Shown: positions 11,996-23,559, counted from the stretch's first letter. The stretch is DNA of 32,500 nt from Chrysomallon squamiferum (GCA_012295275.1 CM022676.1:3654758-3687257); one strand, 5' to 3'. The notes: generated by a model not told the origin, from the sequence alone. Made by a program: numbers and translations.

Positions 11996-12427
11996 ATTCT
12001 AACACCGACAAAAACGACGTGGCTGACGTCCATTTCTGCTCATGCTCCTGCGACGGTACTGACAAACTCGTTCTGACGGACGGTAACCCCGTACGGACGA
12101 ATCGATTCACCTTGTGTGACCTAATTTATTTATAAAACAATTAAGACTTGATATTGTCGCTCAGATTCCCCCTCCATTATTGACGACCCGTCTAACCGAA
12201 CGGGATGCTGGGATGCATTTGAAGGAGAGAGAAAAAAAAAAAAAAAAAAAAAAACGCGATTAAGTGTTTCCACGCGAAAACATTAGCGTCAAAATGCTAG
12301 TTCTGGTCCATAATGAATATCCGACCTCTTGACCTGATTTATTCAGAGGTTAAAGGTCATTGGTGCCGTTAAGGACGACTTCGCAAGGTTACTGTGATAT
12401 TCGTCGATTTACTTTTGATTCAGAAAA
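11996..12427. promoter_or_regulatory. Unique island with nuclear-receptor-type half-sites
   Basis: Balanced, CG-containing unique sequence, interrupted by an A run (about 12232-12254). On the minus strand AGGTCA-AG-AGGTCG (12335 down to 12322) is a direct repeat with 2-bp spacing. On the + strand AGGTTA-A-AGGTCA (12347-12359) is a direct repeat with 1-bp spacing. DR1 and DR2 arrangements are known sites for RXR, HNF4, COUP-TF and related receptors. Function is inferred from motif form and clustering only. Confidence 0.3.
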
Positions 12428-12640
12428 CAACAACAACAACAACAACATAATAATAATAGTAATAATAATAGTAATAATAATGACAACTCATACATACATA
12501 CAAACATACATACATACAAACATACATACATACAAACATACATACATACAAACAAACATACATGCATACATACATACACTAACGTATATATACATATAGT
12601 ACATAAACGCACATACACAGAGATACATGCACACGCACGT
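12428..12640. repeat. (CAA)n, (AAT)n and (ACAT)n arrays
   Basis: CAA units at about 12427-12446, AAT/AGT units to 12480, then ACAT/ACAA tetranucleotides to about 12580 and a degenerate tail. Confidence 0.95.
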
Positions 12641-13400
12641 ACATAAAACACACGATCTTTCTTTCCCCACAACTGAAATTTATTTACAAACTAACTTTCG
12701 TATGTGAAGCGTTGTAATCGAGCCGAAATGAAAAACCAGTCAAGAATTAGATCGACCGGTTGAAAGTCATTTTGCAAAATATGTTTCTTTCTGAAAGTAA
12801 ATACCCATAATCAGAAATACCTAAAGAGTGGAACGTGTTATTAATATATCGAAATACGTATTTATTCCGCTTAACTGCCGAAAGCGTAATAAATTGGTTG
12901 TGAAGCCGTTGAGTTACATGGTTTCAAAATTAATACTTGTAAAACATCCAATAGACATTATTTGTCTGCATGATGTTGGGAATCGTTAAAGACATATTGA
13001 TATGTATTTTTTTTTTTTTTTTTTGTTATTATTATTTATCCATTAGTGTTAGGATTTTGCTTGAGGATTATAAAGAAAGTCTTTCGTTAAACTTGGAAAT
13101 AATTATAACAAATTTTTTTTTTTAAATTTAAATTATTATTTTAAATATTCCTGGAACCGTTAAAAAAAAAAAAAAATCATTCCATGTTTTATATATTCTC
13201 ATTCCTTTCGCATTGACTTCTGTTTTGACTCGGAGTTTAAGATCAGAGCATGATCCCCTTTTAGCCATTCATAAACTATTAATCATCCTGTCTCCGAAGA
13301 GCTAAATGTTTCACAGGAAACATAAACATGCTTCCAACGATTAAAAACAAAAATTAAAAATCTTCTTTGATCTTAAAACGTGATTAAATGAATGCATTCC
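12641..13400. other. AT-rich unique DNA, no gene seen
   Basis: T runs at about 13008-13024 and 13113-13123, and an A run at about 13162-13176. No supportable gene or element. Confidence 0.5.
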
Positions 13401-13401
13401 G

Positions 13402-13424
13402 CCCCCCCCCCACACACACACACA
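13402..13424. repeat. Poly-C followed by (CA)n
   Basis: Ten C, then ACACAC. Confidence 0.9.
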
Positions 13425-13560
13425 TACCATTTCGCCTACATACAGCTTAAACGGGTAATGAGAAAATTTTCCATTGAAATTGTTCACAATGTTCTTTTAC
13501 TGTCCCATGCGTGCGTCATAATCATTTGCAGTCTGCGTTATAATGTTTTTCTATGTTTAT

Positions 13561-13627
13561 ATGTGTATATATATATATATATATACAGACACACGCACAC
13601 ACATATATATACATACACGCATATATT

Positions 13628-13701
<74 letters not shown>
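13561..13701. repeat. Compound (AT)n-(AC)n-(AT)n-TTAGA-(GA)n
   Basis: AT run (about 13565-13586), ACAC with interruptions, ATAT, then TTAGAGAG leading into GA through 13701. The order of motifs matches 14482-14570. Confidence 0.95.
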
Positions 13702-13703
<2 letters not shown>

Positions 13704-13808
13704 CACTGAGTTTTTAGCTGTGTCAAATCCATTATAGATAGCTACATAATCATCCAACAAGAAAGAAATGTTTTATTTAGTTACTAGACACACACATACA
13801 TATACACA

Positions 13809-13810
<2 letters not shown>

Positions 13811-13875
<65 letters not shown>
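13811..13875. repeat. (TC)n array
   Basis: A pure TC array of about 65 bp. It lies 110 bp from the GA array ending at 13701 in complementary orientation, so the two can pair as a long stem. Confidence 0.97.
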
Positions 13876-13879
<4 letters not shown>

Positions 13880-14280
13880 CTCCTTTCATGTATCTCTGAC
13901 AACAGAGACGCAAAACATTCACATACACAAACATCGCATGATAATAAAGCTTAAATTGGATTTTCTAATGCGATATTGTCATGTGAAAAAAACACCCAGC
14001 AAAAACACAAAATGCAACAAACAAACCAGAAAGTATTAATATTTTATTTGTAGCTTCAGGCATTTGTAATACATAACTCCAATTGTTTCCTCGAGCCACT
14101 TGGTTTTTTGTTTTCATTGTTTTTCTTTCTCAAGGCGGTTTTATTACAGTTGTGTTATTGTTAATATTTGTATTATTTTATTTTATTTTATTTTATTTCC
14201 TTAGTTATTATTTTTATTGATATAAATATCTTAATCATCGTATTCATACATTTATTATGTTACAGTCCTACTTGTTTATT
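13876..14280. other. AT-rich unique DNA
   Basis: TTTTA units at about 14175-14198. No gene is seen. Confidence 0.5.
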
Positions 14281-14403
14281 GTTACTGCTACTACTACTTC
14301 TACTACTACTACTACATCTACTGCTACTAATACGTCTGTTCCTACTACTAAATCTGTAAGTACTACTAGTACTACTGCTATTACTAAACCATTACTACTA
14401 CTA
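14281..14403. repeat. ACT trinucleotide array
   Basis: ACT units with TCT, GCT, AAT and CCT variants. One + strand frame reads as Thr/Ser-rich. An acceptor-like TTACAG ends just before it (about 14263) and a GTAAGT lies inside it (about 14357). Repeat origin is the simpler reading. Confidence 0.9.
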
Positions 14404-14481
14404 TTCTGACGTTCATAAAACCACTGGTTGGAACGAGAATTTGTTTAATAGATTACATTTCTGTGTCTCTTTATGTGTCTG

Positions 14482-14499
14482 TGTGTGTGTTTGTGTGTG

Positions 14500-14533
<34 letters not shown>

Positions 14534-14570
14534 TATATATTTAGAGAGAGAGAAAGAGCGAGAGAGAGAG
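14482..14570. repeat. Compound (GT)n-(AT)n-(AC)n-(AT)n-TTAGA-(GA)n with palindromic core
   Basis: 14492-14525 is a perfect palindrome (TGTGTGTG, nine TA units, CACACACA). ATATATTTAGAGAGAG follows, as at 13615-13640. Confidence 0.95.
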
Positions 14571-15000
14571 AAAATTAAATTACTTGTCAACATAATATAG
14601 TGTCTGTCATTATAGCTATTACCGTTTTCTTTTCTTTTCTTTTTCTATTTTTCAATTTTTTTCCTTCTTGCTGACGAAAACGCCTCAAACGCCTCAAAAA
14701 AATGTATTTTTTCTTTATTTGTCATTATAACGACGTTGTTGTCCTTCCATCACTGTGACAGCAGCGCTGAAGTAGTCAGGTGTTTCGAAGCGAGCGAGGT
14801 CGTTGTGGCCGCGGTGTGTGACAACTTCCAGCAAAGTTTTGAAAATAAAACACAATTAAACTTTTCAAAGTCGCGAGTAATTTTCATGTCAGAAACACGT
14901 GTGTTGTCAAACTGAGCTTTCGTCTTCCTTTTTTATTTCCTGTGTTTTCTTTTCTTTACTTCTTTTTCTTTTTAAATTTATTTTATATTATTTTTTACTT
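14571..15000. other. Unique DNA with a small GC-rich patch
   Basis: 14758-14830 is CG-rich (AGCGCTGAAG, GAAGCGAGCGAGG, GGCCGCGG) within AT-rich surroundings. No gene is supportable. Confidence 0.45.
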
Positions 15001-15098
15001 TTTGTTTTTTATTTATTTATTTATTTTTAGTTGTTATTATTATTTTATTTATTTTTATTTTACTATTGCAATATTCAATATATTCCGGATTCACAATA

Positions 15099-15141
<43 letters not shown>

Positions 15142-15314
15142 ATGCACAGATAAATGAATGAATGAATGAATAAATAAATAAATACATCACTGAATCAGTG
15201 AATGAATAAATAACTAAATACATAAATAAATAAATAAATGAATGAATAAATAAAATTATAAATAAATACATCAATGAATGACTCAATGAATGAATAACTA
15301 AAAAAAAAAAAAAA
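15001..15314. repeat. TTTA, AAAT and AATG tetranucleotide arrays
   Basis: TTTA units near 15010-15030. A pure AAAT array runs over about 15098-15142, then AATG/AAAT mixed units to about 15300 and an A run (15300-15314). The long Ile-Tyr-Leu-Phe minus frame is repeat read-through. Confidence 0.95.
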
Positions 15315-16050
15315 TCAAAAAGCAATCAGATCAACGAATCAATGAGTAAACACGTGCACAGTTTCAATATATTTATTTAAAATTTAAATTTCTTTTTTTG
15401 AATATTATTATTAGAGAAAATACGGTACATATCAGATACCGGAACAGATACGAAAATTAATAGCAAAAACATCGGAGAATTACAAACAAGAAAAAACACA
15501 GCTCATAAATAGGCGAAGATGCAAGCGTTTTCTATTCCGATTTCTTTTAGTTATGTCTTTGAGTGCGGAATTTCAAAGTAAATTACTCCGAGTGTAAAAA
15601 TGTCACATTCGTTTTCGAATTTTCGTTTTCAGAGCAAGCGTAGGCGAAATTTGTTAGGGTTGGAGCGAACAAAGAACTAGTAGCAAATGTTAGAAAGAGT
15701 AAATATGATTAATCACAAGAATGGAGCTGAATACATTTTAAATCGACAGTCTTGCCAGTTCATGCTTAAACAACTAATAACTAGAGACGAAACCCGATTC
15801 ACCGCGACCATTTAATTCAGTTAATTAACTGAGATAAAAAAAAATTCGACCTTCCCTTAAACAGGAAAACAGAGGCCGCTGAAATTTTATTTAAAACCGT
15901 TTGTGGAGGCTGTGGTTGGAACGGAATATGATGTTGAGAATGAATGTGTAACCAGGAAAATAGCATCTACGCCAAGCTTAGGATCTATTCCCTGTTAGAA
16001 TACTCGACACTCTACCCTTAGATCATTTTGACATAACAAAAACATCCCGT
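15315..16050. other. Unique DNA, no gene seen
   Basis: About 735 bp without microsatellites, of slightly AT-rich composition. No long ORF, no splice pair and no element ends were found. Confidence 0.5.
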
Positions 16051-16052
16051 AA

Positions 16053-16144
16053 TTTAGGTAGTGGAAGTGGTGGTAGTAGTAGTCGTACTAGTAGTAGTAG
16101 CAGTAGTAGTAATAGTCGTAGTAGTAGTAGAAAAAGTAGTAGTA

Positions 16145-16186
<42 letters not shown>

Positions 16187-16187
16187 C

Positions 16188-16221
<34 letters not shown>

Positions 16222-16393
16222 ATATGAGCAGCATAACAAGTACCACAACCACAACAGGAACAGCAAAAACAACAACAATAGCAACGACAAGTAGTAGTAG
16301 TAGTAATAGTAATAAGTAGTAATAATAATAATAATAGCAGCATAACAAGTACCACAACCACAACAGGAACAGCAAAAACAACAACAACAGCAA
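16053..16393. repeat. AGT trinucleotide domain containing a 58-bp direct duplication
   Basis: AGT/AGC/AAT triplets run 16053-16222 and 16290-16335. Between and after them lie two copies of a unique-looking segment (16227-16284 and 16336-16393), starting AGCAGCATAACAAGTACC, identical except one base. The offset of 109 bp means that segment and adjoining triplets were duplicated together. Confidence 0.93.
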
Positions 16394-16744
16394 AAAATTT
16401 CGTATCCTTATTTTCCAGTCATGTAAAACCTGTGGGTTGGCGCGGAACAGAAATATCAGATTCATTGGTGCGAAATTACACGGGAAAAAACCAATCGCTT
16501 CATGATGAACAATTGAATCTGCTTCTAATTTGCAAGATCATAAAAATAACAACCACCACCCCCCCCCCACCCCAAAAAAAAATCTTTACAAAAAAAATCC
16601 CTACACATTTTTTTTTTTTTTTTTTTTTTTGTTTCGCTTTATTTTTTTTTTCTTCTAACCCAGAGAGATTGCACATTACTCTATCTGTCGATTGAGTGCG
16701 CTGTGTGATAGATATGCTTTATTGATAATTGCAAAACGGATGAA
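16394..16744. other. Unique DNA with poly-C, poly-A and poly-T runs
   Basis: C-rich run (about 16558-16573), A run (16575-16581) and T run (16609-16630). No supportable gene. Confidence 0.5.
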
Positions 16745-16920
16745 GCAACAGAGATAGCCCAGTGAAGCGAACTGCTCTTGTAATGTATTGGGTTATAGGA
16801 AGGCATGTCTGAGTAATGGAGTTGTTACCTTTTGAAGCGAGGCTGCGTTGTAAACCGGGGTTTGTCATCACTCGGGAAGGTTTCGGTTCCCCCAGCATGA
16901 AACGTAAATAATAAAACGGC
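16745..16920 (+). mobile_element. Possible decayed tRNA-derived SINE
   Basis: TAGCCCAGTGAAGCGAACTG (16755-16774) resembles an A box and D arm. CTTGTAA (16777-16783) resembles an anticodon loop reading TGT, with a weak stem around it. GGGTTATAGGA (16790-16800) stands where a B box is expected, but has lost the CGA. Spacing is about 8 nt short of a normal tRNA. A non-repeat body follows, ending near AAACGTAAATAATAAAA, which could be an A-rich tail. The class is an inference and no second copy is present to define ends. Confidence 0.3.
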
Positions 16921-17037
16921 TTGTGACGAGAAGGTCTGTGGAGAGAATGAACAGACGTGTTTCAGATTGTAAAACACGATATCGATCCGCGATCTCTTTG
17001 TACAGTAGAAATGCTGTGCAGCGTGTTTCTTTTCCGT

Positions 17038-17415
<378 letters not shown>

Positions 17416-17447
17416 GAGCGTGAGCGTGAGAATAAGAAGACATGCAA

Positions 17448-17567
<120 letters not shown>

Positions 17568-17981
17568 AACCACACACAAAAAAAAAAATAATAATAAAAT
17601 AAAATAAAAAATGAACGACAGACTCGCACAAAGATGACAAAAATGGGCTTCCATACAAGTTTGACCTATTCGTACTGTAAAATGACCTGTGGAAAAGTGA
17701 ACTTTTTTTCCCGTGTGGAGATTAATTTGTTTAAAAGCGGACGGACATTTATCAGTGACGGAAGTGTAAATTAATACAAAGTAGATCCTAACAGAACGGA
17801 AATTTAGCTGTTTATTTGCTTCATCAATATTTCAGCGCGAACCAGGTCAAAAGAACGTAGAGCGAAAAATAAGTAATAACGGTTAATTCACACAGATAGT
17901 ATTTTCAGTAACGATTAATATGACAGAAGCTCTGGAGACAGGAATATTTTATTAATTATTATTTTTCTGTTATGAATGATG
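17568..17981. other. Unique DNA, no gene seen
   Basis: A run and AATAAAATAAA-type stretch at about 17577-17610, then unique sequence. No gene is supportable. Confidence 0.5.
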
Positions 17982-18449
<468 letters not shown>

Positions 18450-18575
18450 TTAGAGAGGCAGAGACAGACAGAAAGAAAGAAAGATAGGTTAGAGAGGCAG
18501 AGACAGACAGAAAGAAAGAAAGATAGGTTAGAGAGGCAGAGACAGACAGAAAGAAAGAAAGATAGGTTAGAGAGG
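18450..18575. repeat. 39-bp minisatellite, three identical units plus a partial one
   Basis: Units at 18450-18488, 18489-18527 and 18528-18566 are identical, starting TTAGAGAGGCAGAGACAGAC and ending GAAAGATAGG. A 9-bp partial unit follows. The period is a multiple of three, so the repeat translates as a 13-residue repeat, but the sequence is a GACA/GAAA-rich derivative of local purine repeats. It is not evidence of coding. Confidence 0.97.
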
Positions 18576-18613
18576 GGAACGAGAGAGAGAGAAAAAGATG
18601 TATGTTTGGTTGT

Positions 18614-18671
18614 GTGTGTATGTGTGTGTGTGTGTGTGTGTGTGTATATACAGCAGTAAACAGTAATAGAG

Positions 18672-18742
<71 letters not shown>
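18614..18742. repeat. (TG)n and (GA)n arrays
   Basis: TG at about 18608-18646, a 20-bp link, then GA (about 18667-18742). Confidence 0.97.
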
Positions 18743-18744
<2 letters not shown>

Positions 18745-19585
18745 GAACAAATTGAATAGAGAAAAAGGGAAGTGTGTGTTTTTGTGTATGTGGCTGTGTT
18801 GTGTTGTGTGTATGTGTGTGTGTTTGTGTATACATGAGGGACAGAGAGAGAGACAGACAGACAGAGAGACATTAAGATAGAAAAAAATGCATAGAAGCCA
18901 AACTAGCGATAGAGAAAGAAACAAAATACAGATCAGTAAAAAAATAAAAAATAAAACAACATCCAACAACATAGAGACTAAGAAAAAAAGATACAAACAT
19001 CAAGAGAAACAGAAAAAAAAGTTACAGATTCGCAGACACTGATACAGAAGGACACACAGACACAAACCGACAGACAGAACGTCTTGAAGGTCAACGTTAG
19101 CAAAGAGAATTAGCTAGAGCAGTCGTAATTTGCACGGACTGCATGAAGTGCGGTAAATTTAAGACATTAACTAGGCCGGACGATGCAATGTGGTGGCAAC
19201 TGGCCAGTTATAACCAGATTGAGCAATGGCTGCAGACAAGTTGGTTACCGCAAATAGAGTCTGATGTCCACTAGATTGGATTTGGAGGACAGGGGACGTC
19301 ACACAACTGTGTGATATTATTTCTGAATGTGCTGGTTTGCATATAGACAGCAAACGCATAATAGACGGACGTCACATACGCACATACACATACACATACA
19401 TATGATACGCATAGAAATTATGTGTGTTTTTTTCCGTATCGTTTTATCTCTTTTTATGTCTCGTTATTCCCCTCTTTTTGTCTGTATGTACGTGTGCGTG
19501 TGTGCGTGAGAGCTCCTTCGTTCTACTTTCTATCGTTTACCTTGACGTAATTCAGAAATGGTATTGTGATGACCTTTCATTGTTT
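18743..19585. other. Purine-rich then unique DNA, no gene seen
   Basis: GACA/GAGA-rich degenerate sequence runs to about 19080. 19081-19340 is unique and balanced, including TTTGCATAT (19336-19344), a partial octamer-like word. CATA-rich and T-rich sequence follow. The minus frame 19171-19359 has no recognised domain. Confidence 0.45.
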
Positions 19586-19670
19586 ATTTATTCATTCATT
19601 CATTCATTCATTCATTCATTCATTCATTTTTTATTTTTATTTATTTATTTATTTATTTATTTTATTTACA
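19586..19670. repeat. (ATTC)n and (TTTA)n arrays
   Basis: ATTC units (about 19587-19627), then TTTA units (about 19633-19667). Confidence 0.96.
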
Positions 19671-19737
19671 CGAATTTACTTCCATACTACTCTATCAGTA
19701 TCATTTATCTCAGACTCTGTTACTTCAACATTTTGTC

Positions 19738-19738
<1 letters not shown>

Positions 19739-19828
<90 letters not shown>
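19739..19828. repeat. (TC)n array
   Basis: A pure TC array of about 90 bp. Confidence 0.98.
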
Positions 19829-19832
<4 letters not shown>

Positions 19833-20264
19833 GTTCGTAATTGTCCCTCTTCAAACCGTCCACCCGCTAACGACCCTAACTTATTTCAACACCGACTCAC
19901 ACGTAGACAAAGCAATACAAAGCAATATCAACCACACTTAGGAGACCTTTTAGGTTTCGAAATGTCTCCGTTCTCGAAGAATACGTAATTCGCATTTTCG
20001 ACCGAGATAGACAGAAGTGGGCACATTCCAATCACGTTCTCGGTTAACAGAGGAATACGTTGACCGTCTCTGGACGATGGTCAGACTGTCACCTTCTGTC
20101 CTTGCTCGGTCATCAAACGTAATACTATTACGTTGACTGAAATAAAGAAAAAAGAATTGAGTTACAAAGATTGGGTAGGTACGGTGCATGGTGAACCACT
20201 GAAATTAGCGACGTACCGTAGGGCAATAGTCGCGGAGCTAGAAAGTGACTTGTTATTTCTAGTA
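19829..20264. other. Unique DNA, no gene seen
   Basis: About 435 bp of balanced, CG-containing sequence with no repeat except a 10-bp doublet, AAAGCAATAC-like, near 19909-19928. The minus frame 19950-20189 (79 codons) has no recognised domain. Confidence 0.45.
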
Positions 20265-20830
20265 CTAATAATATTACCACTATTCCACTGCTGATATTGC
20301 TGTTACTATTACTGTTATTATTGCTACTGGAATCACTACTGTTACTAGTATTGCTATTACAACACAACTACTACAGCTAATACTGCTGCTACTACTATAC
20401 TACTACCGCCACTACCACTACTACTACTATTACTACTACTACATCTGCTACTACTATCTCTACTACCACTATCATTACCATTACTACTACTACTACTACT
20501 ACTACTATTGTTATTACTACTACTACTACTATTACTACAACAACAACTACTACTACTACTACTACTACTACTACTGCCAATGTAACTGATGCTGCTGCAG
20601 CTGCTTATTACTACTATTATTAATGGTTGTATTTTTAATTGTTATTTTTGTTGCTGTCGATGTTGCTGTTGCTGTCGATGTTGCTGTTGCTGTTATTGTT
20701 GTGGTAGAAGCGATGATTACTATGTTATATTTCATCTAAGCATCTATTTTTCCTCTTCTTTTTTTTTTGTAACAAACAAAACTACAGCAACAAAACACTA
20801 CGACGACAGCAACAGCAACAACAGCTGCAA
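20265..20830. repeat. ACT/CTA and GCT/GTT trinucleotide domain
   Basis: ACT-type triplets with ACC, ATT and ACA variants run from about 20265 to 20578. GTTGCT-type triplets follow (about 20590-20702) and ACAGCA triplets at 20782-20830. Poly-Val, Leu or Cys frames here are read-through. Confidence 0.93.
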
Positions 20831-21218
20831 CACAAATGATCACTTTATTAAACCGTCAAGGGTTTTGTTTTTCATTCGACATTGAATTAAGAAAAAAATC
20901 CTTATTATTCTCAACTCAAAAAAAAAAAAAAAAAAAAACCTTAAAAAAACAACATCGCATTTCCATGACAACGCGGCGCGCATCAAAGAGAAGTCACCGG
21001 TGTTTTTTTTTTTTTGCCTTCGCTTTGCTCTTTCAAATACTCGAAGCGAAGGAATTTTCTGGAAACTTTTCGAATAATGATTATCAAGGATGCTCACGTC
21101 GTATCTTCTTCTTCTTCCGCATTGCTTGGTACGTTCGATGCTGGAAGAAAGCATGTGACACGTAATGAAGCCAGATAAATTCTGTTCACAATGCCGTAGT
21201 CGCCGTCGTTGTCATTAT

Positions 21219-21254
<36 letters not shown>

Positions 21255-21338
21255 ATAAATCGAAAAGAAAAAAATATGTGGAAAGAATGCATCACAGTTG
21301 AATGATTTTTTTTGTTTTAGATTGGTTCTGTTGTAACA

Positions 21339-21341
<3 letters not shown>
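20831..21341. other. Unique DNA with poly-A and poly-T tracts
   Basis: A run (about 20919-20938), T run (21002-21015) and T run (about 21224-21250). Between them is a CG-containing unique stretch with no recognised gene. Confidence 0.5.
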
Positions 21342-21401
<60 letters not shown>

Positions 21402-21770
21402 AACTAATACTACTATCACTACCTCTACTATTACAACAACAACTACTACTGCTACTGCTACTATTACTACTATTTCAAATGCCACTAACACTAATACTAC
21501 TATCACTACCTCTACTATTACAACAACTACTACTGCTACTGCTACTACTACTACTACTACTACTAATGTCACTAACACTAATACTACTATCACTACCTCT
21601 ACTATTACAACAACAACTACTACTACTAGTACTAATGTTGTTGTTATTATTATTATTATTACTACTAATACTTCTATTACTACATCTACTACTACTACTA
21701 CTATTACTACTACTACTATCATGTCTACTACTACTACCAATAGTATTGTTATTATCACTGCACAAAACAT
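21342..21770. repeat. ACT trinucleotide domain with an 87-bp higher-order repeat
   Basis: Pure ACT (21342-21400) is followed by three copies of a more complex unit starting CTAATACTACTATCACTACC at 21404, 21491 and 21578, exactly 87 bp apart. The third copy is truncated. The units share TCTACTATTACAACAAC and AATG(C/T)CACTAACA. A triplet-derived array, ATT and ACT, continues to about 21760. Open frames on both strands (183 and 192 codons) follow from the triplet period. Confidence 0.95.
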
Positions 21771-21837
21771 TATTACCACTAATACCATTAACTGTAAAGA
21801 CAATAAAATCACCGTTATCACTACCATTGAAGCATGT

Positions 21838-22210
21838 ATTAATAAATAAATAAATAAATAAAATTAAAGAAGTCACTGAAAAGAAAAACAGAATAAAAGA
21901 AGTTGAAAATAAAAAAATTACGCACTTTAAGCGAACCTTTAGCAGTAATAATAATAATAATAATAATAATTTGAAAAAAAAAGAACAAAACAAATTCTTG
22001 AATGTCTCTCTTGACTGATAAAGAGATTTTCATGTCGAAACAAAAAAAAAAAAAAAAAATCGACAAAAAAAAATAACTCAACAGTTTCTGACCGAGTGTT
22101 TTATTCAGAGACAGAATATCGTCTACTAGAGCGCCCTCTATCTGCCACTTTTCCTCACTTCCAAAACACACACACACACACGCACGTCATTTTCATTCAT
22201 CGCTGTTTTG

Positions 22211-22241
<31 letters not shown>

Positions 22242-22257
22242 TTTTTTTTTCAACTCA
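21838..22257. repeat. AATA, AAT, poly-A and poly-T tracts in unique DNA
   Basis: AATA units (about 21838-21862), AAT units (about 21947-21970), A run (about 22041-22058), CA run (22166-22181) and a T-rich tract (about 22207-22250). Confidence 0.92.
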
Positions 22258-22879
22258 AAAACCACTTGAAAACCTTCTCTCCCGAGGGTCTTCAGATTAA
22301 CCAGGAGTCACAATTGTTTAATTTTTTTATTTTTATTTATATATATAAAAACCAAGAAACGGCAGCTACAACGATTTTTAGCGTTACTCACCGGAGAATT
22401 CGAATTAACCGATTAAGTCGAATTCCCACAATGCCGTCTGATTCGAGATAAAGGAGGTGATGAAAGGAAAATTGCTTTAAGTGGAAATGTCGAAAACGTA
22501 TTGTTTTATTTAGCGGTGATGTTAAAAAAATACGTTTTTTTTTTTTTTTTTTTCTTGTTTTTCTTTTTCTTTTAATATTTTGGTGTTTTTTGTTGTTTTT
22601 TGTTTTGTTTTTTCAAACACTTTGTCTTTGTTCTTGAAGTAAGGTGTGAATCTGAAAAAGAACATGTTTATTTTTTTATTTTATTTATTTTTTAAATTTT
22701 TTTTGTACGTGACGTTAATTACATCTTGTTTATCCGATGGCACCAAGAGTCTGGGTTCTTGAACGATAAAAGTGCAAGATGAGTTTTTATTTTTTATTTT
22801 TTGTTATTTTCTTTACAGTGTAATATGAGATATGTTTTGTTTTCTACTAGAATCAAGGTGTGAAAATATGGTCAATAAT
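22258..22879. other. AT-rich unique DNA, no gene seen
   Basis: T run (about 22535-22553) and several T-rich stretches. An acceptor-like TTTTCTTTACAG ends at 22819, but no good donor follows. Confidence 0.5.
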
Positions 22880-22943
22880 GAAATAAAATAAAATAAAATA
22901 AAACAAAATAAAATAAAATAAAAAAAAATAAAATAAATAAATA

Positions 22944-22977
<34 letters not shown>

Positions 22978-23210
22978 AATAAATAAATAAAAATACATAA
23001 ATAAAATAAAATAAAATAAAATAAATAATAAAAAATAAACATAAAAAAATAATAAAACAAAAATAAAAAATAAATAAATATATAAAAAGAATAAAAAAAA
23101 AAAAACGAAATAAAACGAAATAAAACGAAATGAAATAAAATAAAATAAAATAATATAAAAATAAAAACAAAAACAAAATATAAAATAAAAAATAAAAATC
23201 GAAAATAAAA
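22880..23210. repeat. AT-only TAAAA/TAAA array
   Basis: About 330 bp of TAAAA pentamers, TAAA tetramers and AAT trimers with only a few C and G. It includes three AACGAAATAA-type units (about 23103-23130). The Phe-Ile-Leu minus frames are read-through. Confidence 0.97.
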
Positions 23211-23400
23211 TTGTTGCCTCACCTAGAAATAAAAGTTTAAACAGTGTTGGGAATTGACTCAAACCGGAAATTTCATTAAGTCAGCAGCAATCGTTAACCT
23301 ATCCTGTATTTCAGAATTAAAAAATAAATCCACAAATTGTCGTAAATATATTTTGGAAGGACAGATCAACATGGTTATGGTTTTTTTTTTCTTTTCAGTT

Positions 23401-23418
23401 TTGTTGTTGTTGTTGTTG

Positions 23419-23480
<62 letters not shown>

Positions 23481-23481
23481 T
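23401..23481. repeat. (TTG)n-(TTA)n array
   Basis: TTG units (about 23401-23421) change to TTA units (23422-23481). Confidence 0.97.
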
Positions 23482-23559
23482 TCTTTGACACTGAACTATA
23501 GATATTTTGAACCCCAGTACAAACCGACAAACAAAGTACAAACTGATTTCAGTGGCAGT

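Noticed and set aside
14264-14403. Thr/Ser-rich mucin-like exon between TTACAG and GTAAGT
   Set aside because: The Thr-Ser reading is the direct translation of ACT repeats. The donor is itself within the repeat.
21249-21853. Open frames of 183 and 192 codons on opposite strands
   Set aside because: Both follow from an ACT triplet array with an 87-bp period. Overlapping antisense open frames with Val/Leu-only composition are not credible genes.
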